Shown: positions 45,660-54,073 of the stretch, piece by piece
Layout: each line of letters begins with the position of its first letter
Numbering within the stretch: the first letter of the stretch is position 1
Source of the DNA: Methylobacter sp.
GTDB taxonomy: Bacteria > Pseudomonadota > Gammaproteobacteria > Methylococcales > Methylomonadaceae
Direction of reading: 5' to 3'
DNA length: 64,000 bases
NCBI RefSeq assembly: GCF_030680395.1
Contig: NZ_JAUXVR010000032.1
Location: forward strand, 1 to 64,000
Notes under the pieces: model-generated
The model's database searches: none
Told to the model about the DNA's origin: nothing
The model's input: only the letters and a program-made list of their open reading frames with translations
Translations under genes and position numbers: made by a program

Positions 45660-46031
45660 ATGATCCACGCAGAACTATTACGAGACCAGGGCATCCTGAT
45701 CATCACACCCGAGGGAGCGCTACAACAATCGGATTTCGAATCGCTCGCTCAACTCGTAGATCCTTATATCGAAGCTGAAGGCGAGCTGCATGGCGTGTTG
45801 ATCTTCACAGAATCTTTTCCGGGTTGGGCTGATTTTGCCGCTTTGTTGTCCCACCTAAAATTCGTTAAAAATCACCACCAACACATTGCCAAAATAGCGG
45901 CGGTCACCGACAGTAAATTTCTGACGATCCTGCCGGCTATTGTTAGCCATTTTGTTCACGCCAAAGTGCGACATTTTGTGTATGGCGATAAACAGCAAGC
46001 TTTAGCTTGGCTGCAAAGTCGAGAAGAATGA
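45660..46031 (+). CDS. SpoIIAA/STAS-like protein
   Basis: 123 residues of the SpoIIAA-like family (ILIITPEGALQQSDFESLAQLVDPYI, GVLIFTESFPGWADFAALLSHLKFVKNHHQHIAKIAAVTDS, end AKVRHFVYGDKQQALAWL). Such proteins have a CRAL-TRIO/STAS-like fold and unknown ligands. AGGAG is seven bases before ATG 45660. The gene is two bases before the SRAP gene, so the two are one transcript. Confidence 0.82.
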   Translation: MIHAELLRDQGILIITPEGALQQSDFESLAQLVDPYIEAEGELHGVLIFTESFPGWADFAALLSHLKFVKNHHQHIAKIAAVTDSKFLTILPAIVSHFVHAKVRHFVYGDKQQALAWLQSREE

Positions 46032-46032
46032 C

Positions 46033-46686
46033 ATGTGTGGTCGCTTTAATTTAACGACAACCCCAGAGGCGGTTGCCGAACATTTTCGGTTACAGCGACC
46101 GCCACGCTTTCAACCCAGCTTCAACATTACACCGGCCCAAAAGATTCTCAACATCGTTCAGTTGGATGACAACTCGTTAAAAGCCGTCAACCTGTTCTGG
46201 GGACTTGTACCATCCTGGTCAAAAGATGATAAAAACAGTCATCATCTGATTAATGCTCGCGCTGAAACCATTCGAGAAAAACCCTCATTTCGAGCGGCAT
46301 TTCATAAGCGCCGTTGTCTGATCGTGGCCAGCGGATTTTATGAGTGGCAAAAGTTGGGCTCGGGTAAACAAGCGTTTCATATCCATCGACACGACAATGA
46401 CTTGTTTGCATTTGCCGGCATCTGGGAACACTGGCAGCATGATCAACACCTGCTGTATTCCTGTTGCATTATTACCACGGAAGCCGTCGAGATTATGCAG
46501 CCCATCCATGAACGCATGCCGGTGATCGTCCCACAGTCAGATTATCAGCAATGGCTGGATAAATCCGCCGATGAACATGCGGTATTCGATCTGCTTGACA
46601 ATTCAGCTTACTCAAATATGGTTGCCACGCCAATCAGCGATTGGGTTAATAACCCCAAACATAATGATGCAAGCTGTTTGCGCTAA
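46033..46686 (+). CDS. yedK: SOS response-associated peptidase (SRAP/YedK)
   Basis: 217 residues starting MCGRFN, with Cys2 as the residue that links to abasic sites. The active site continues with HLINARAET (Asn), FYEW (Glu in SGFYEWQ) and PIHERMPVI (His). The enzyme forms a thiazolidine crosslink with abasic sites in single-stranded DNA and protects them. It fits the SOS block formed by lexA and umuDC to its left. Confidence 0.93.
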   Translation: MCGRFNLTTTPEAVAEHFRLQRPPRFQPSFNITPAQKILNIVQLDDNSLKAVNLFWGLVPSWSKDDKNSHHLINARAETIREKPSFRAAFHKRRCLIVASGFYEWQKLGSGKQAFHIHRHDNDLFAFAGIWEHWQHDQHLLYSCCIITTEAVEIMQPIHERMPVIVPQSDYQQWLDKSADEHAVFDLLDNSAYSNMVATPISDWVNNPKHNDASCLR

Positions 46687-46809
46687 GAAAGTCAGATGCC
46701 CATGAAATCTTTCGCAAAAATAGCGACTTCCCGGTATGCTTTGGGGATCACTGTTCTATAATTCAGTTCTTGTTTGGCCTTTAGGAGCCTACAATCTAAG
46801 TAGTTTCAC

Positions 46810-46832
46810 TTATACACAAAAACTGTGGATAA
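46810..46832. promoter_or_regulatory. Pair of facing DnaA-box-like sites
   Basis: TTATACACA (46810-46818) and, inverted, TGTGGATAA (46824-46832; its complement is the perfect DnaA box TTATCCACA). The spacing is five bases. It could be a relic of an origin or a DnaA-controlled site. No initiator gene is adjacent. Confidence 0.4.
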
Positions 46833-46927
46833 GCTTGTGATCAACATATTGGTTGCGCTTTTAACTCTCTGCTTTTATTTGGATGTTACTTAAATTGGCT
46901 AATAATTGGACATCTTGCTTTCTGCGA

Positions 46928-47113
46928 ATGCCGACACCCTCTACCGTCGATGAAGCGGTTGAACAGCTGCTCGTTATTTTATCGGATAGCGATAAATTGA
47001 CCCTTGCCAATACCCCAGAACAGGACCTCATGGATTTACACCTTTCACTGGGCCTCTCTATTCGGAATGGCTTTGAACTTTACCGGCCTGACAGCCGCTT
47101 AGTCATTGTTTAG
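46928..47113 (+). CDS. DUF6794-like small protein, possibly truncated
   Basis: 61 residues: TVDEAVEQLLVILSDSDKLTLANTPEQDLMDLHLSLGLSIRNGFELYRPDSRLV. The acidic helix and the LHLSLG-x-IRN-F motif match the first part of DUF6794. Family members usually continue with about 40 residues more, so the end may have been cut when the neighbouring HEPN/DUF262 pair arrived (the genes overlap tail to tail at 47103-47113). Confidence 0.55.
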   Translation: MPTPSTVDEAVEQLLVILSDSDKLTLANTPEQDLMDLHLSLGLSIRNGFELYRPDSRLVIV

Positions 47114-48242
47114 CAACATATATATCTCTGTTACTCATGTGGCTGGTTATTTTAAAATTAACACCAATAGAATAAGGATCACTTGGTGGGAGTGATAAGT
47201 TATCAAGAGAGGTATCCCCCCCTTTACGGATTGATATTATATCGCCAACAATAATCTTTTCTTTGCTTTTATGGTTCTCAGCGTAAATCAAATCACCAAC
47301 ACGTATTTCATTTTCCCCAAGACAATCATATTCGATATTTGGTAAAAAACTAAAAACATTAATTTTTTGGAATAGTTTCGCTGGTTTGCCTAGGTATATT
47401 TTTTTAGATATAGAATACAAAAATTGATTAAGAGAATCAGAAACTACCTCATTGATTGCTTTACCATAAGATCTTACCAATAGAATCCTCGATCGAAGTA
47501 AATCTAAAGATTCAATATCATTAAGTACTACTCCATGTGCTATTTCATTCCTTCTTTGAGCAAGATCATCAAGCTCTGAAATTAATAATGAAGTTAACAC
47601 CTTTCTATCCACTGTAGAGTCTATAGAGTGTTTTGAAGCTAATTCTCTGACAAAATTAGCCTTTTCAAGACACTTTTTTGATATACCAGTTATACCAATT
47701 TTTTGAAATAAGGCATGAATAGAGTCATATCGAAAGTTTGCTGTGTGAAGAGCGAAAGCATCTAAATTAACAGAAAAATTGCTGCCATCATGCATGCAGG
47801 TATACATATTTCTAACTATTTCTTTTAGAGTTCTATTCTTATATTCAAGGCTTGACGCTTTAACTTTTTGAACTTTATTTATCAATTCTATGGAAGAGTT
47901 AAGATGATTTTTTTTGATACCACTAGGCAACTTCGTAAATTGATCACAATGCTTTTCTATTGCGCCAATATATTCTTTAACGATCTCTTCTAAGTAGTTT
48001 TCCAGATATCCATACAGGGAGATAATTGCATTCTTGTAAGTAAAGCTCTTTGAATTAATCAAAGCAGGGCGAATTTTGTTTTCTACGAACCACCTGAACT
48101 CTTCCTCAAGTTCACTATCCCCCACATACTTCTTTGAACCTGACTGAAAAAACATATTTCGATCGTTTTCAAATTCAATATGAGCCAAAAGAGAATCAAT
48201 ACTCTCTAGAAATCCATTTACGCTTTGGAGCATTCTAAGCAA
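47103..48242 (-). CDS. MAE_28990/MAE_18760-type HEPN nuclease
   Basis: 379 residues. The N-terminal half matches the RiboL-PSP-HEPN family (FVENKIRPALINSKSFTYKNAIISLYGYLENYLEEIVKEY). The HEPN active motif R-N-E-I-A-H is in LAQRRNEIAHGV near residue 233. A C-terminal domain of about 100 residues contains a beta-rich part (LIYAENHKSKEKIIVGDIISI). It should cut RNA. The DUF262 gene upstream overlaps it by eight bases. The pair is AT-rich and forms a defence-like two-gene operon. Confidence 0.8.
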   Translation of the reverse strand: MLRMLQSVNGFLESIDSLLAHIEFENDRNMFFQSGSKKYVGDSELEEEFRWFVENKIRPALINSKSFTYKNAIISLYGYLENYLEEIVKEYIGAIEKHCDQFTKLPSGIKKNHLNSSIELINKVQKVKASSLEYKNRTLKEIVRNMYTCMHDGSNFSVNLDAFALHTANFRYDSIHALFQKIGITGISKKCLEKANFVRELASKHSIDSTVDRKVLTSLLISELDDLAQRRNEIAHGVVLNDIESLDLLRSRILLVRSYGKAINEVVSDSLNQFLYSISKKIYLGKPAKLFQKINVFSFLPNIEYDCLGENEIRVGDLIYAENHKSKEKIIVGDIISIRKGGDTSLDNLSLPPSDPYSIGVNFKITSHMSNRDIYVAKQ

Positions 48243-49428
48243 ACCTTTTTATAAACGTTAAGAATTTCTCGTCTCTCTGCTCGAGTGCAGATGGGTTAGT
48301 ATTTCTACCTTCAAAAAATTCATAATTTTCTTTATAGAATTGTTCTATTTCTGAATTAATTTCGTCTTTCTTTTCTAATAGACTTTTCCGAATAGATAAG
48401 TTTGTACTTAACACTGCCATTAATGGGTCGTAAACAGCGGTAGTTGGTCTTTCATACCAAGACCATCCTGTCTTACGTTTTCTATATAAAAAAAACGCTT
48501 TTTCACCGAAAATTTCGTACGCGAGCTTGATAGTATCTATGAAAAGTAGCTCTAATCTTTTAAGTAATTCTTCAGAAAAATAATTTCCTTTTTCCAAGTA
48601 GTTATCCAAGTATGATTCCAAGGAACCTTTTTGCAGGTTTTTTCTTTGTCTATAGGCAAAAAACCTCAAAACAAGCTCAACATCCCCCATCGTTTTAAAT
48701 AATTTATTTTCTGCACGTTTAGAATGAACTGGGTCTACGTTATCTTCGTCGGCAGGAATTCCCCAAGTATTGCAAAGATTAGCATCAGCTGACAGATTAA
48801 TACATAACCTATTTAATCTTCCATCGTAATTGGCATTTCTTTTCTCTTGGGGTGTCAGATTTTCTCCACCGCTGTTAATTCTGTCAAAGACCAACTGCTT
48901 TAGTTTTTCGGCTTCTTCTTTACTTTTTGCTGTTTCATGTAAAAGGATTATGGAAGATATATATCTACGATCGATACCTTGCTGGACGAGCTTTGGCAAG
49001 GTGCTGTATTTTTTACCGTTTAGCTCTGGCCATTTAGCAAGACCTTCCAAAGCAAAATCATCATCATAAAATGAAGCGATTGCCGTTAATCTTTGCAAGC
49101 CATCCATAACCTCATAAGACGAATAATCGAATTCATATAAAAATACAGGTGGGATCGGCACGTTCATGATTAATGACTCAATAAGCAATGATCTTTTCCT
49201 GTTCGTCCAGCGATGACGGCGTTGATATTCAGGATTCAATTTATAACTATCGCTATGAACCATCGCAGAAATGGCATTTAAAGGATATCTAGCTTGCTCT
49301 GTCACAATCCTTATTTCCCCATCACGATATTTTTTATTTATTTCATCATCAGACAATATTACTTGGCTAGTGTTGTCAATATTTAGCTTCAGTTCCTCAC
49401 TTTCAAATAGATCCATTTCAATTCTCAT
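48235..49428 (-). CDS. DUF262 domain protein (ParB-like NTPase fold)
   Basis: 397 residues. The DUF262 motifs are YQRRHRWTNRKRSLLIESLI, PPVFLYE, DGLQRLTAI and FDRINSGGENLTPQEKRNA. This fold binds nucleotides and, in GmrS/BrxU-type enzymes, couples NTP use to DNA cleavage. No HNH (DUF1524) domain follows in the same protein. The HEPN protein takes the effector place, so this one is probably the sensor. It is the first gene of the pair. Confidence 0.82.
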   Translation of the reverse strand: MRIEMDLFESEELKLNIDNTSQVILSDDEINKKYRDGEIRIVTEQARYPLNAISAMVHSDSYKLNPEYQRRHRWTNRKRSLLIESLIMNVPIPPVFLYEFDYSSYEVMDGLQRLTAIASFYDDDFALEGLAKWPELNGKKYSTLPKLVQQGIDRRYISSIILLHETAKSKEEAEKLKQLVFDRINSGGENLTPQEKRNANYDGRLNRLCINLSADANLCNTWGIPADEDNVDPVHSKRAENKLFKTMGDVELVLRFFAYRQRKNLQKGSLESYLDNYLEKGNYFSEELLKRLELLFIDTIKLAYEIFGEKAFFLYRKRKTGWSWYERPTTAVYDPLMAVLSTNLSIRKSLLEKKDEINSEIEQFYKENYEFFEGRNTNPSALEQRDEKFLTFIKRFA

Positions 49429-49743
49429 TCTGCTTTATAAAATTTAGTCTTCAGAGACATTCATCAGTATAACAAGTTGTTATTTTGGCCTGGTTATCTT
49501 ATCTTAGAATGGCGATAAATGCTTCTGGCCGGATTCAGTCAGTCCATCAATAGGCAAAAAACCGACCCTTTGCAGTCCCACACCTTGATAAGCAATCTAC
49601 GACGGCATTGATACCTTTAGCCGACATTCGTAAGTTATCATTGTCAATGGCACTGCGGCTTGTTATGTTATTCGATAATTTCATGCATTTGACACAAATC
49701 CATAATCGAACTGCCCCTATCAGTTCAGCGACATTTTGCCTTA
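49429..49743. other. Intergenic region, nothing assigned
   Basis: No gene was recognised between the DUF262 start and the MITE. Confidence 0.4.
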
Positions 49744-49873
49744 GAAGCTGTTTGGAAATTATATGTCAAGGCCACGAGCAGCGGGGCGTATAGCATTAAA
49801 GTTCAATTTATCAAATAAAAGATCTCTATGCCATGGCCTCTTTGGCCTGTATTCGGAGTTTCCAAACAGCTTC
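49744..49873. mobile_element. 130-bp MITE with IS5-like ends
   Basis: Terminal inverted repeats GAAGCTGTTTGGAAA and TTTCCAAACAGCTTC, flanked on both sides by TTA (49741-49743 and 49874-49876) as target duplication. Three-base TNA duplications are typical of the IS1031/IS427 branch of IS5. The inside encodes only a scrap (MSRPRAAGRIALKF) and no transposase. Confidence 0.8.
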
Positions 49874-49930
49874 TTAGGAAGCGTCATAGCCAGATCAAAG
49901 TTACTTTGACGATACACATTACCCACCCAT

Positions 49931-50665
49931 ATGACCGATATTACTTTTACTTCCGCCGATTACCTCGAGATTCGCCGTCGAGGCGTTTTACTGAATGCCA
50001 AGATTTTCAAAAAGCTCACTAGCGAGGATATCAAAACTTGTGGCCGCCATCTTGGGATATGGCACCAAAAAGCGTTGGTGATCAATAACGAAGACGAAAT
50101 GGACTTATTTGCCGATTACGCTACTTACGGCTATCGCCCCCATGGCTTCAATATGGCCGAGAAATTCCTGCGCTTATTTCATAAAGAGGCAGACGATTTT
50201 GAACTTGAATTGCTTCGACGTATGCGTTTTGCCCACTATGCGATTTATCAAGTCGAAGAAACGAACGGCACGGATACTCTTAAGGTCGTGGATGTGTTTA
50301 GTAAGGTTCAGTACAAGCTCATAGATCACCAATTGGCTAAGACCGCTTATCGAGGTTTAATCTTGGCCGGTTATTTGGTCGATTTTGATGAATTCTCCAT
50401 CCAAACGGGCGGAACGGTGTTGGTGACGCGGGAGATTCTAGAGTCTGATGAAGTGATGCCTGTGATTGACAGTATTGATGACAATCAACTTGGCAATTTT
50501 TTGAGTAATCCGGTTAACGGCGCTAAGCTCGCAAAAGCGGTTGTTTCTGCGATCTTTAAGCTAGGACAAGCTTCAAATTTCAGGCATAAGTCACTTGACA
50601 GACAAGCGCGCTTCTCGATCAGCAGCTATATCAGAAATTGCTCTCTAGCGGTCATTAGGATTTGA
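49931..50665 (+). CDS. Hypothetical protein
   Basis: 244 residues with no motif I recognise. The N-terminal part (ADYLEIRRRGVLLNAKIFKKL, CGRHLGIWHQKALVINNEDEMDLFADYATYG) is followed by helices (EADDFELELLRRMRFAHYAIYQV) and beta-like segments (LILAGYLVDFDEFSIQTGGTVLVTR). It has no membrane helix and no signal. It is just downstream of the MITE, which may have changed its promoter. Confidence 0.65.
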   Translation: MTDITFTSADYLEIRRRGVLLNAKIFKKLTSEDIKTCGRHLGIWHQKALVINNEDEMDLFADYATYGYRPHGFNMAEKFLRLFHKEADDFELELLRRMRFAHYAIYQVEETNGTDTLKVVDVFSKVQYKLIDHQLAKTAYRGLILAGYLVDFDEFSIQTGGTVLVTREILESDEVMPVIDSIDDNQLGNFLSNPVNGAKLAKAVVSAIFKLGQASNFRHKSLDRQARFSISSYIRNCSLAVIRI

Positions 50666-50802
50666 ACAAAGTCGGCATCCAATTTTTCAACTAGTTCACC
50701 TAAGAATTTGTATTAAATGGTTTTTTATATTTTATAATGAGTCTATCGCTAAAAAAATATTCAACGCCGGTTAACAACCCAAAGTTAACTCATTCATACC
50801 TT

Positions 50803-50949
50803 TTACTTTTGCCTCGTTTTCGGATATAGAAAAAACCAGGTAACAATGCATACAATAATTATTAGCGCAATTAAAATAGGATCTACGGTATATGTCAGTA
50901 GATAAAAGGCAACAATTAACAGAAAAACATATCCTAAAACTTGACCCAT
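50803..50949 (-). CDS. Tiny two-helix membrane protein
   Basis: 48 residues: MGQVLGYVFLLIVAFYLL and then IALIIIVCIVTWFF as two membrane helices, with a basic end YPKTRQK. GAGG sits five bases before the ATG. The hydrophobic pattern with a charged end is unlikely by chance. An opposite-strand 48-codon frame (50892-51038) overlaps it and is less convincing. The function is unknown. Confidence 0.6.
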   Translation of the reverse strand: MGQVLGYVFLLIVAFYLLTYTVDPILIALIIIVCIVTWFFLYPKTRQK

Positions 50950-51324
50950 TTGAACCTCAAAAGTTGAATGAAATGACTAATCTAATCTCGGTTGCGGCTC
51001 AAAAATACAACATTTCAACCGAAATACAATTCGACTAAATACCTATAGGCTCTGTTGCGTTAATTCATTTTTTAACTGGGCTTTTCTATACTTACTAATG
51101 CTTATAACCTCGAGTTTGAGTGATACATTATGTTAATGGCTGATCTAACGCCAAACTACACTGTATTTTTATCAGAATGTAATTGTGAAAAACTGAGCTT
51201 ACAGTCCGCTTCTGGCCGATCCAAGACGATCGGCCGTATTTAACCAGTGTAAGTCGAGCTTGAAGCTTATTTCTGAAAGGTCAGATTGGGTTCAGATTTC
51301 TATCATTTTTAGACACTTATCATC
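50950..51324. other. Intergenic region before maf
   Basis: It contains GGCTCTGTTGC near 51049, like an end of IS6-family elements, without the rest of an element. The maf promoter should be in the last 100 bases. Nothing else was seen. Confidence 0.35.
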
Positions 51325-51912
51325 ATGACTACTGCCATTCAATTGGTCCTCGCATCGAGTTCGCCGTACCGCCGCGAATTATTGAAAAAACTCGGTCTTA
51401 CTTTTGATACGGCTAACCCCGATATCGATGAGACGCCGCTGTCCGATGAAGCGCCGATGCAGACCGCAATGCGTTTATCGCGGCAAAAGGCCGCAGCGCT
51501 GGCGCTTAAATTTCCGCAACATCTGATTATCGGCTCGGACCAAGTGGCGATGCTGGAAGACAAACCGCTCACCAAACCCGGCTCCCGCGAAAACACGATT
51601 GCGCAATTGGCGGCGGCCTCGGGTAAAACGGTGCACTTTTATACCGGCGTCTGTGTTTACGATAGTCGTAACGGGCAACATCGAGTCGACTGTGATCATT
51701 GTGCCGTCACGTTTAGAGGGCTATCGCCAGAGCAAATCGAGCACTATGTCGATCTTGACGAGCCTTTTAACTGCGCGGGCGGATTTAAAGCGGAAAGTTT
51801 AGGCATTGCCTTGTTTGAGCGAATCCAGGGTGACGATCCGAATGCGTTGATCGGTTTACCGTTGATCAAGCTGATCAGATTGATGGAAGCCTTCGGCGTC
51901 AAGGTGATTTAA
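51325..51912 (+). CDS. maf: Maf family nucleotide pyrophosphatase (YceF-like)
   Basis: 195 residues with the Maf start LVLASSSPYRRELLKKLGL, the SRQKA motif (RLSRQKAAAL), GSDQVAMLE, and the end CAGGFKAESLGIALFERIQGDDPNALIGLPLIKL. The enzyme hydrolyses noncanonical nucleoside triphosphates such as 7-methyl-GTP to monophosphates, cleaning the nucleotide pool. The motif set is complete. It is a core gene in most gammaproteobacteria and stands alone here among accessory genes. Confidence 0.93.
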   Translation: MTTAIQLVLASSSPYRRELLKKLGLTFDTANPDIDETPLSDEAPMQTAMRLSRQKAAALALKFPQHLIIGSDQVAMLEDKPLTKPGSRENTIAQLAAASGKTVHFYTGVCVYDSRNGQHRVDCDHCAVTFRGLSPEQIEHYVDLDEPFNCAGGFKAESLGIALFERIQGDDPNALIGLPLIKLIRLMEAFGVKVI

Positions 51913-51943
51913 CGTCAACTCGCTTCCTGATAGATACACCAGT

Positions 51944-52024
51944 CCGTCATTCCGGCAGAGCCCGCCCCGGCAGGGATTGCATTTACCCCATCGGGGTGCG
52001 GGGCAGGATAGCCCCGCATGACGG
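51944..52024. repeat. Intergenic inverted repeat with CCGTCAT ends
   Basis: CCGTCAT (51944-51950) and ATGACGG (52018-52024) are inverted. Inside are GC-rich self-complementary parts (CCCCGGCAGGG, CCCCATCGGGG). It has the usual form of a dispersed intergenic palindrome. Confidence 0.6.
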
Positions 52025-52311
52025 CCGTACGGCGGATCAATGGTAAGGCGAATTCGCCCCGATAGACAATCCATCACATAACGACAGGCTGTAAAGCTGT
52101 AAACACAATAAGGTGAGCTGATTGATAGGATGCTGCCGACTCAATGGACGCTAACGGAACCAATACCTAGGATGCCAAAGATGAGAGGCAAATATCAGCC
52201 CCGGTAGCGTTTTAAATAATAGCAAAACATAACAAATATGAAACAACAATATTGCCATTACACAGCGAGTGATGCGCGTCACTGCGTTCAGCATATCCTA
52301 TCGGACTGTCT

Positions 52312-52432
52312 CAGTTCGACCTAAATCGGCCTTTTAATGTAATTATGACTGGCCAGTTAGCATCGAACAACTGACTATCGTTAAGATAAAAAGCAACTGC
52401 ATATCATTCAATATGTGAGGGATACAGTTAGA
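52312..52432 (+). repeat. Dispersed repeat, copy 2
   Basis: The second copy of the sequence at 41072-41194. The following bases (52428-52525) read as a short open scrap (RDINESIAYAESITDDMQQL) without a start. Confidence 0.5.
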
Positions 52433-52616
52433 GTTAGAAGGGATATTAATGAATCTATTGCCTATGCTGAATCAATCACGGATGATATGCAGCAATTATC
52501 TAATCAATTATTAGACGGTCTGAGATGAGTAGCGTGTTAGCTTCAACTTCGTTTATGCATCCTATTTACGCACTTTAACGATTATCACGCTATAAATTCT
52601 TTAGCGAATCAGTTCT

Positions 52617-53951
52617 ATGCAGCATGCAGAGTTAAAACGGACAATCATTGACCTTTTGAATCTTGATACGGAAAAAGCAGAGTCAGCACTTGATTTGCTT
52701 TCCCAAGGTGAAGAATTAATATTTAAACTTCGACGGATAGTCGAAGAACGAATACAAGCCAAAAATCCAGTATATGCTTGTAATTCATGCGGCCAGCCGG
52801 TAGTTGTTCGTTCTCATCGGTTACATAATGCCAAACACACCTTTTACTTCAAACATCTTCACGCTTCTGGCGATTGTCCTATAAAAACAGATTCAACACA
52901 CACGAAGGATGAAATTCGTTGTATGAAGTACAACGGGGCAAAGGAAAGTCTTACTCATATTGAGTTAAAGAACTATCTAGCGGAACAATTGAGAAAGGAT
53001 GGTCGTTTTACTGAAATTAAGGTTGAAGAGGTTATTAAAGGGACAGGTGGTTGGTCGCGAAAATGGAAAAAACCGGATATTTCAGCACTTTTTAATGGAA
53101 AATCGGTAGTGTTTGAAATCCAACTTTCTACCACTTTTCTGGATGTTATTGTTAGTCGGGAAGTATTTTATCTGAACGAAGGAATGCCAATATTCTGGAT
53201 ATTCAATAACTTGAACCCTGAGTCTTCCCGCGCAACTGAAAAAGACGTATTTTTTAACAACAAGTCAAACGCACTATCAATCAATGAGCGATCCAAAGAA
53301 CTATCGTTAAACGATGGACGGCTTGTTTTCACAGGACATTTTAAAAAGCCGTACTTTGATCCGAAAACGAATGCCATTGAAGAAATTTGGGATGAAGTGC
53401 CTGTCAAATTTGATGATATAAAGTTTGATCCGTTAACGCATAAACCTTATTTTATTTCATTTGATGGTCAACACGATCAAGCTCTTGAAGAACAACGAGA
53501 AGCCAAAATCCGAGAACCTATAAAGTCATTCGAGAACATAGTCTTACAGCATGACCCTGATTATGAATCTAGAAAGGAATGCGCTTCCAAATTAGTGGCT
53601 ATTGGATTGTATGATCAGGATGATTTTGATTGGAGTTTTTTGAAGTTTGTAAAGGCTTTACTATCGGTACGCGATGGTAAAGTTCATTTCCTGAATCAAG
53701 ACGGGAAATGGGCATGGCTTACAAATTATGTATGGCAACATCACATAAATTATTGGGTAGTTTTCTTATACGCTGTCAGTGAATACGAAAGAACTGATAC
53801 GGTTTTCAATTCAAAATTGGACAGCAAGCGTCAAGAGTTCAAAGACAATTGGAAGCATGACCTCAAATTTAAACAAGACAGAACATTTTATCCGCTTCTT
53901 GCCGCTCTGCTTCCAGAATTAAGAGGCAAACTACTAAAAAAAGTGATCTAA
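52617..53951 (+). CDS. DUF6035/CoiA-like nuclease protein
   Basis: 444 residues. An N-terminal zinc-like part (YACNSCGQPVVVRSHRLHNAKHTFYFKHLHASGDCP) has the look of CoiA-type proteins. The nuclease core follows: THIELKNYLAEQL, KKPDISALFNGKSVVFEIQLSTT (D and E-x-Q of the PD-(D/E)XK fold). The C-terminal part is helical. CoiA acts in competence. The DUF6035 branch is found in mobile regions with unknown role. It is a single gene, and a hairpin lies 25 bases after it. Confidence 0.75.
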   Translation: MQHAELKRTIIDLLNLDTEKAESALDLLSQGEELIFKLRRIVEERIQAKNPVYACNSCGQPVVVRSHRLHNAKHTFYFKHLHASGDCPIKTDSTHTKDEIRCMKYNGAKESLTHIELKNYLAEQLRKDGRFTEIKVEEVIKGTGGWSRKWKKPDISALFNGKSVVFEIQLSTTFLDVIVSREVFYLNEGMPIFWIFNNLNPESSRATEKDVFFNNKSNALSINERSKELSLNDGRLVFTGHFKKPYFDPKTNAIEEIWDEVPVKFDDIKFDPLTHKPYFISFDGQHDQALEEQREAKIREPIKSFENIVLQHDPDYESRKECASKLVAIGLYDQDDFDWSFLKFVKALLSVRDGKVHFLNQDGKWAWLTNYVWQHHINYWVVFLYAVSEYERTDTVFNSKLDSKRQEFKDNWKHDLKFKQDRTFYPLLAALLPELRGKLLKKVI

Positions 53952-53975
53952 ACCAGCCATTCAAAAATACACCTC

Positions 53976-53997
53976 GACCGGCCGGAAATGGCCGGTC
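53976..53997. terminator. Hairpin between convergent genes
   Basis: GACCGGCC-GGAAAT-GGCCGGTC, a perfect 8-bp GC-rich stem 24 bases after the DUF6035 stop, in front of the converging HugZ-like gene. There is no T tract directly after it on the plus strand. It could slow polymerase in both directions. Confidence 0.45.
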
Positions 53998-54073
53998 TGC
54001 GGACAGCCCGCAAAAATAAATTCTGATAATTTCCATGAGTTGCTTTCCGGGCCGGAAAAGTTATGGCAGCCAT

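Noticed and set aside
50892-51038. 48-codon plus frame (MSVDKRQQLTEKHIL...)
   Set aside because: It overlaps the more convincing membrane protein on the other strand; possible but not reported as a gene.
51049-51066. GGCTCTGTTGC like an IS6-family end
   Set aside because: Only one short end and no transposase remnant or second end.
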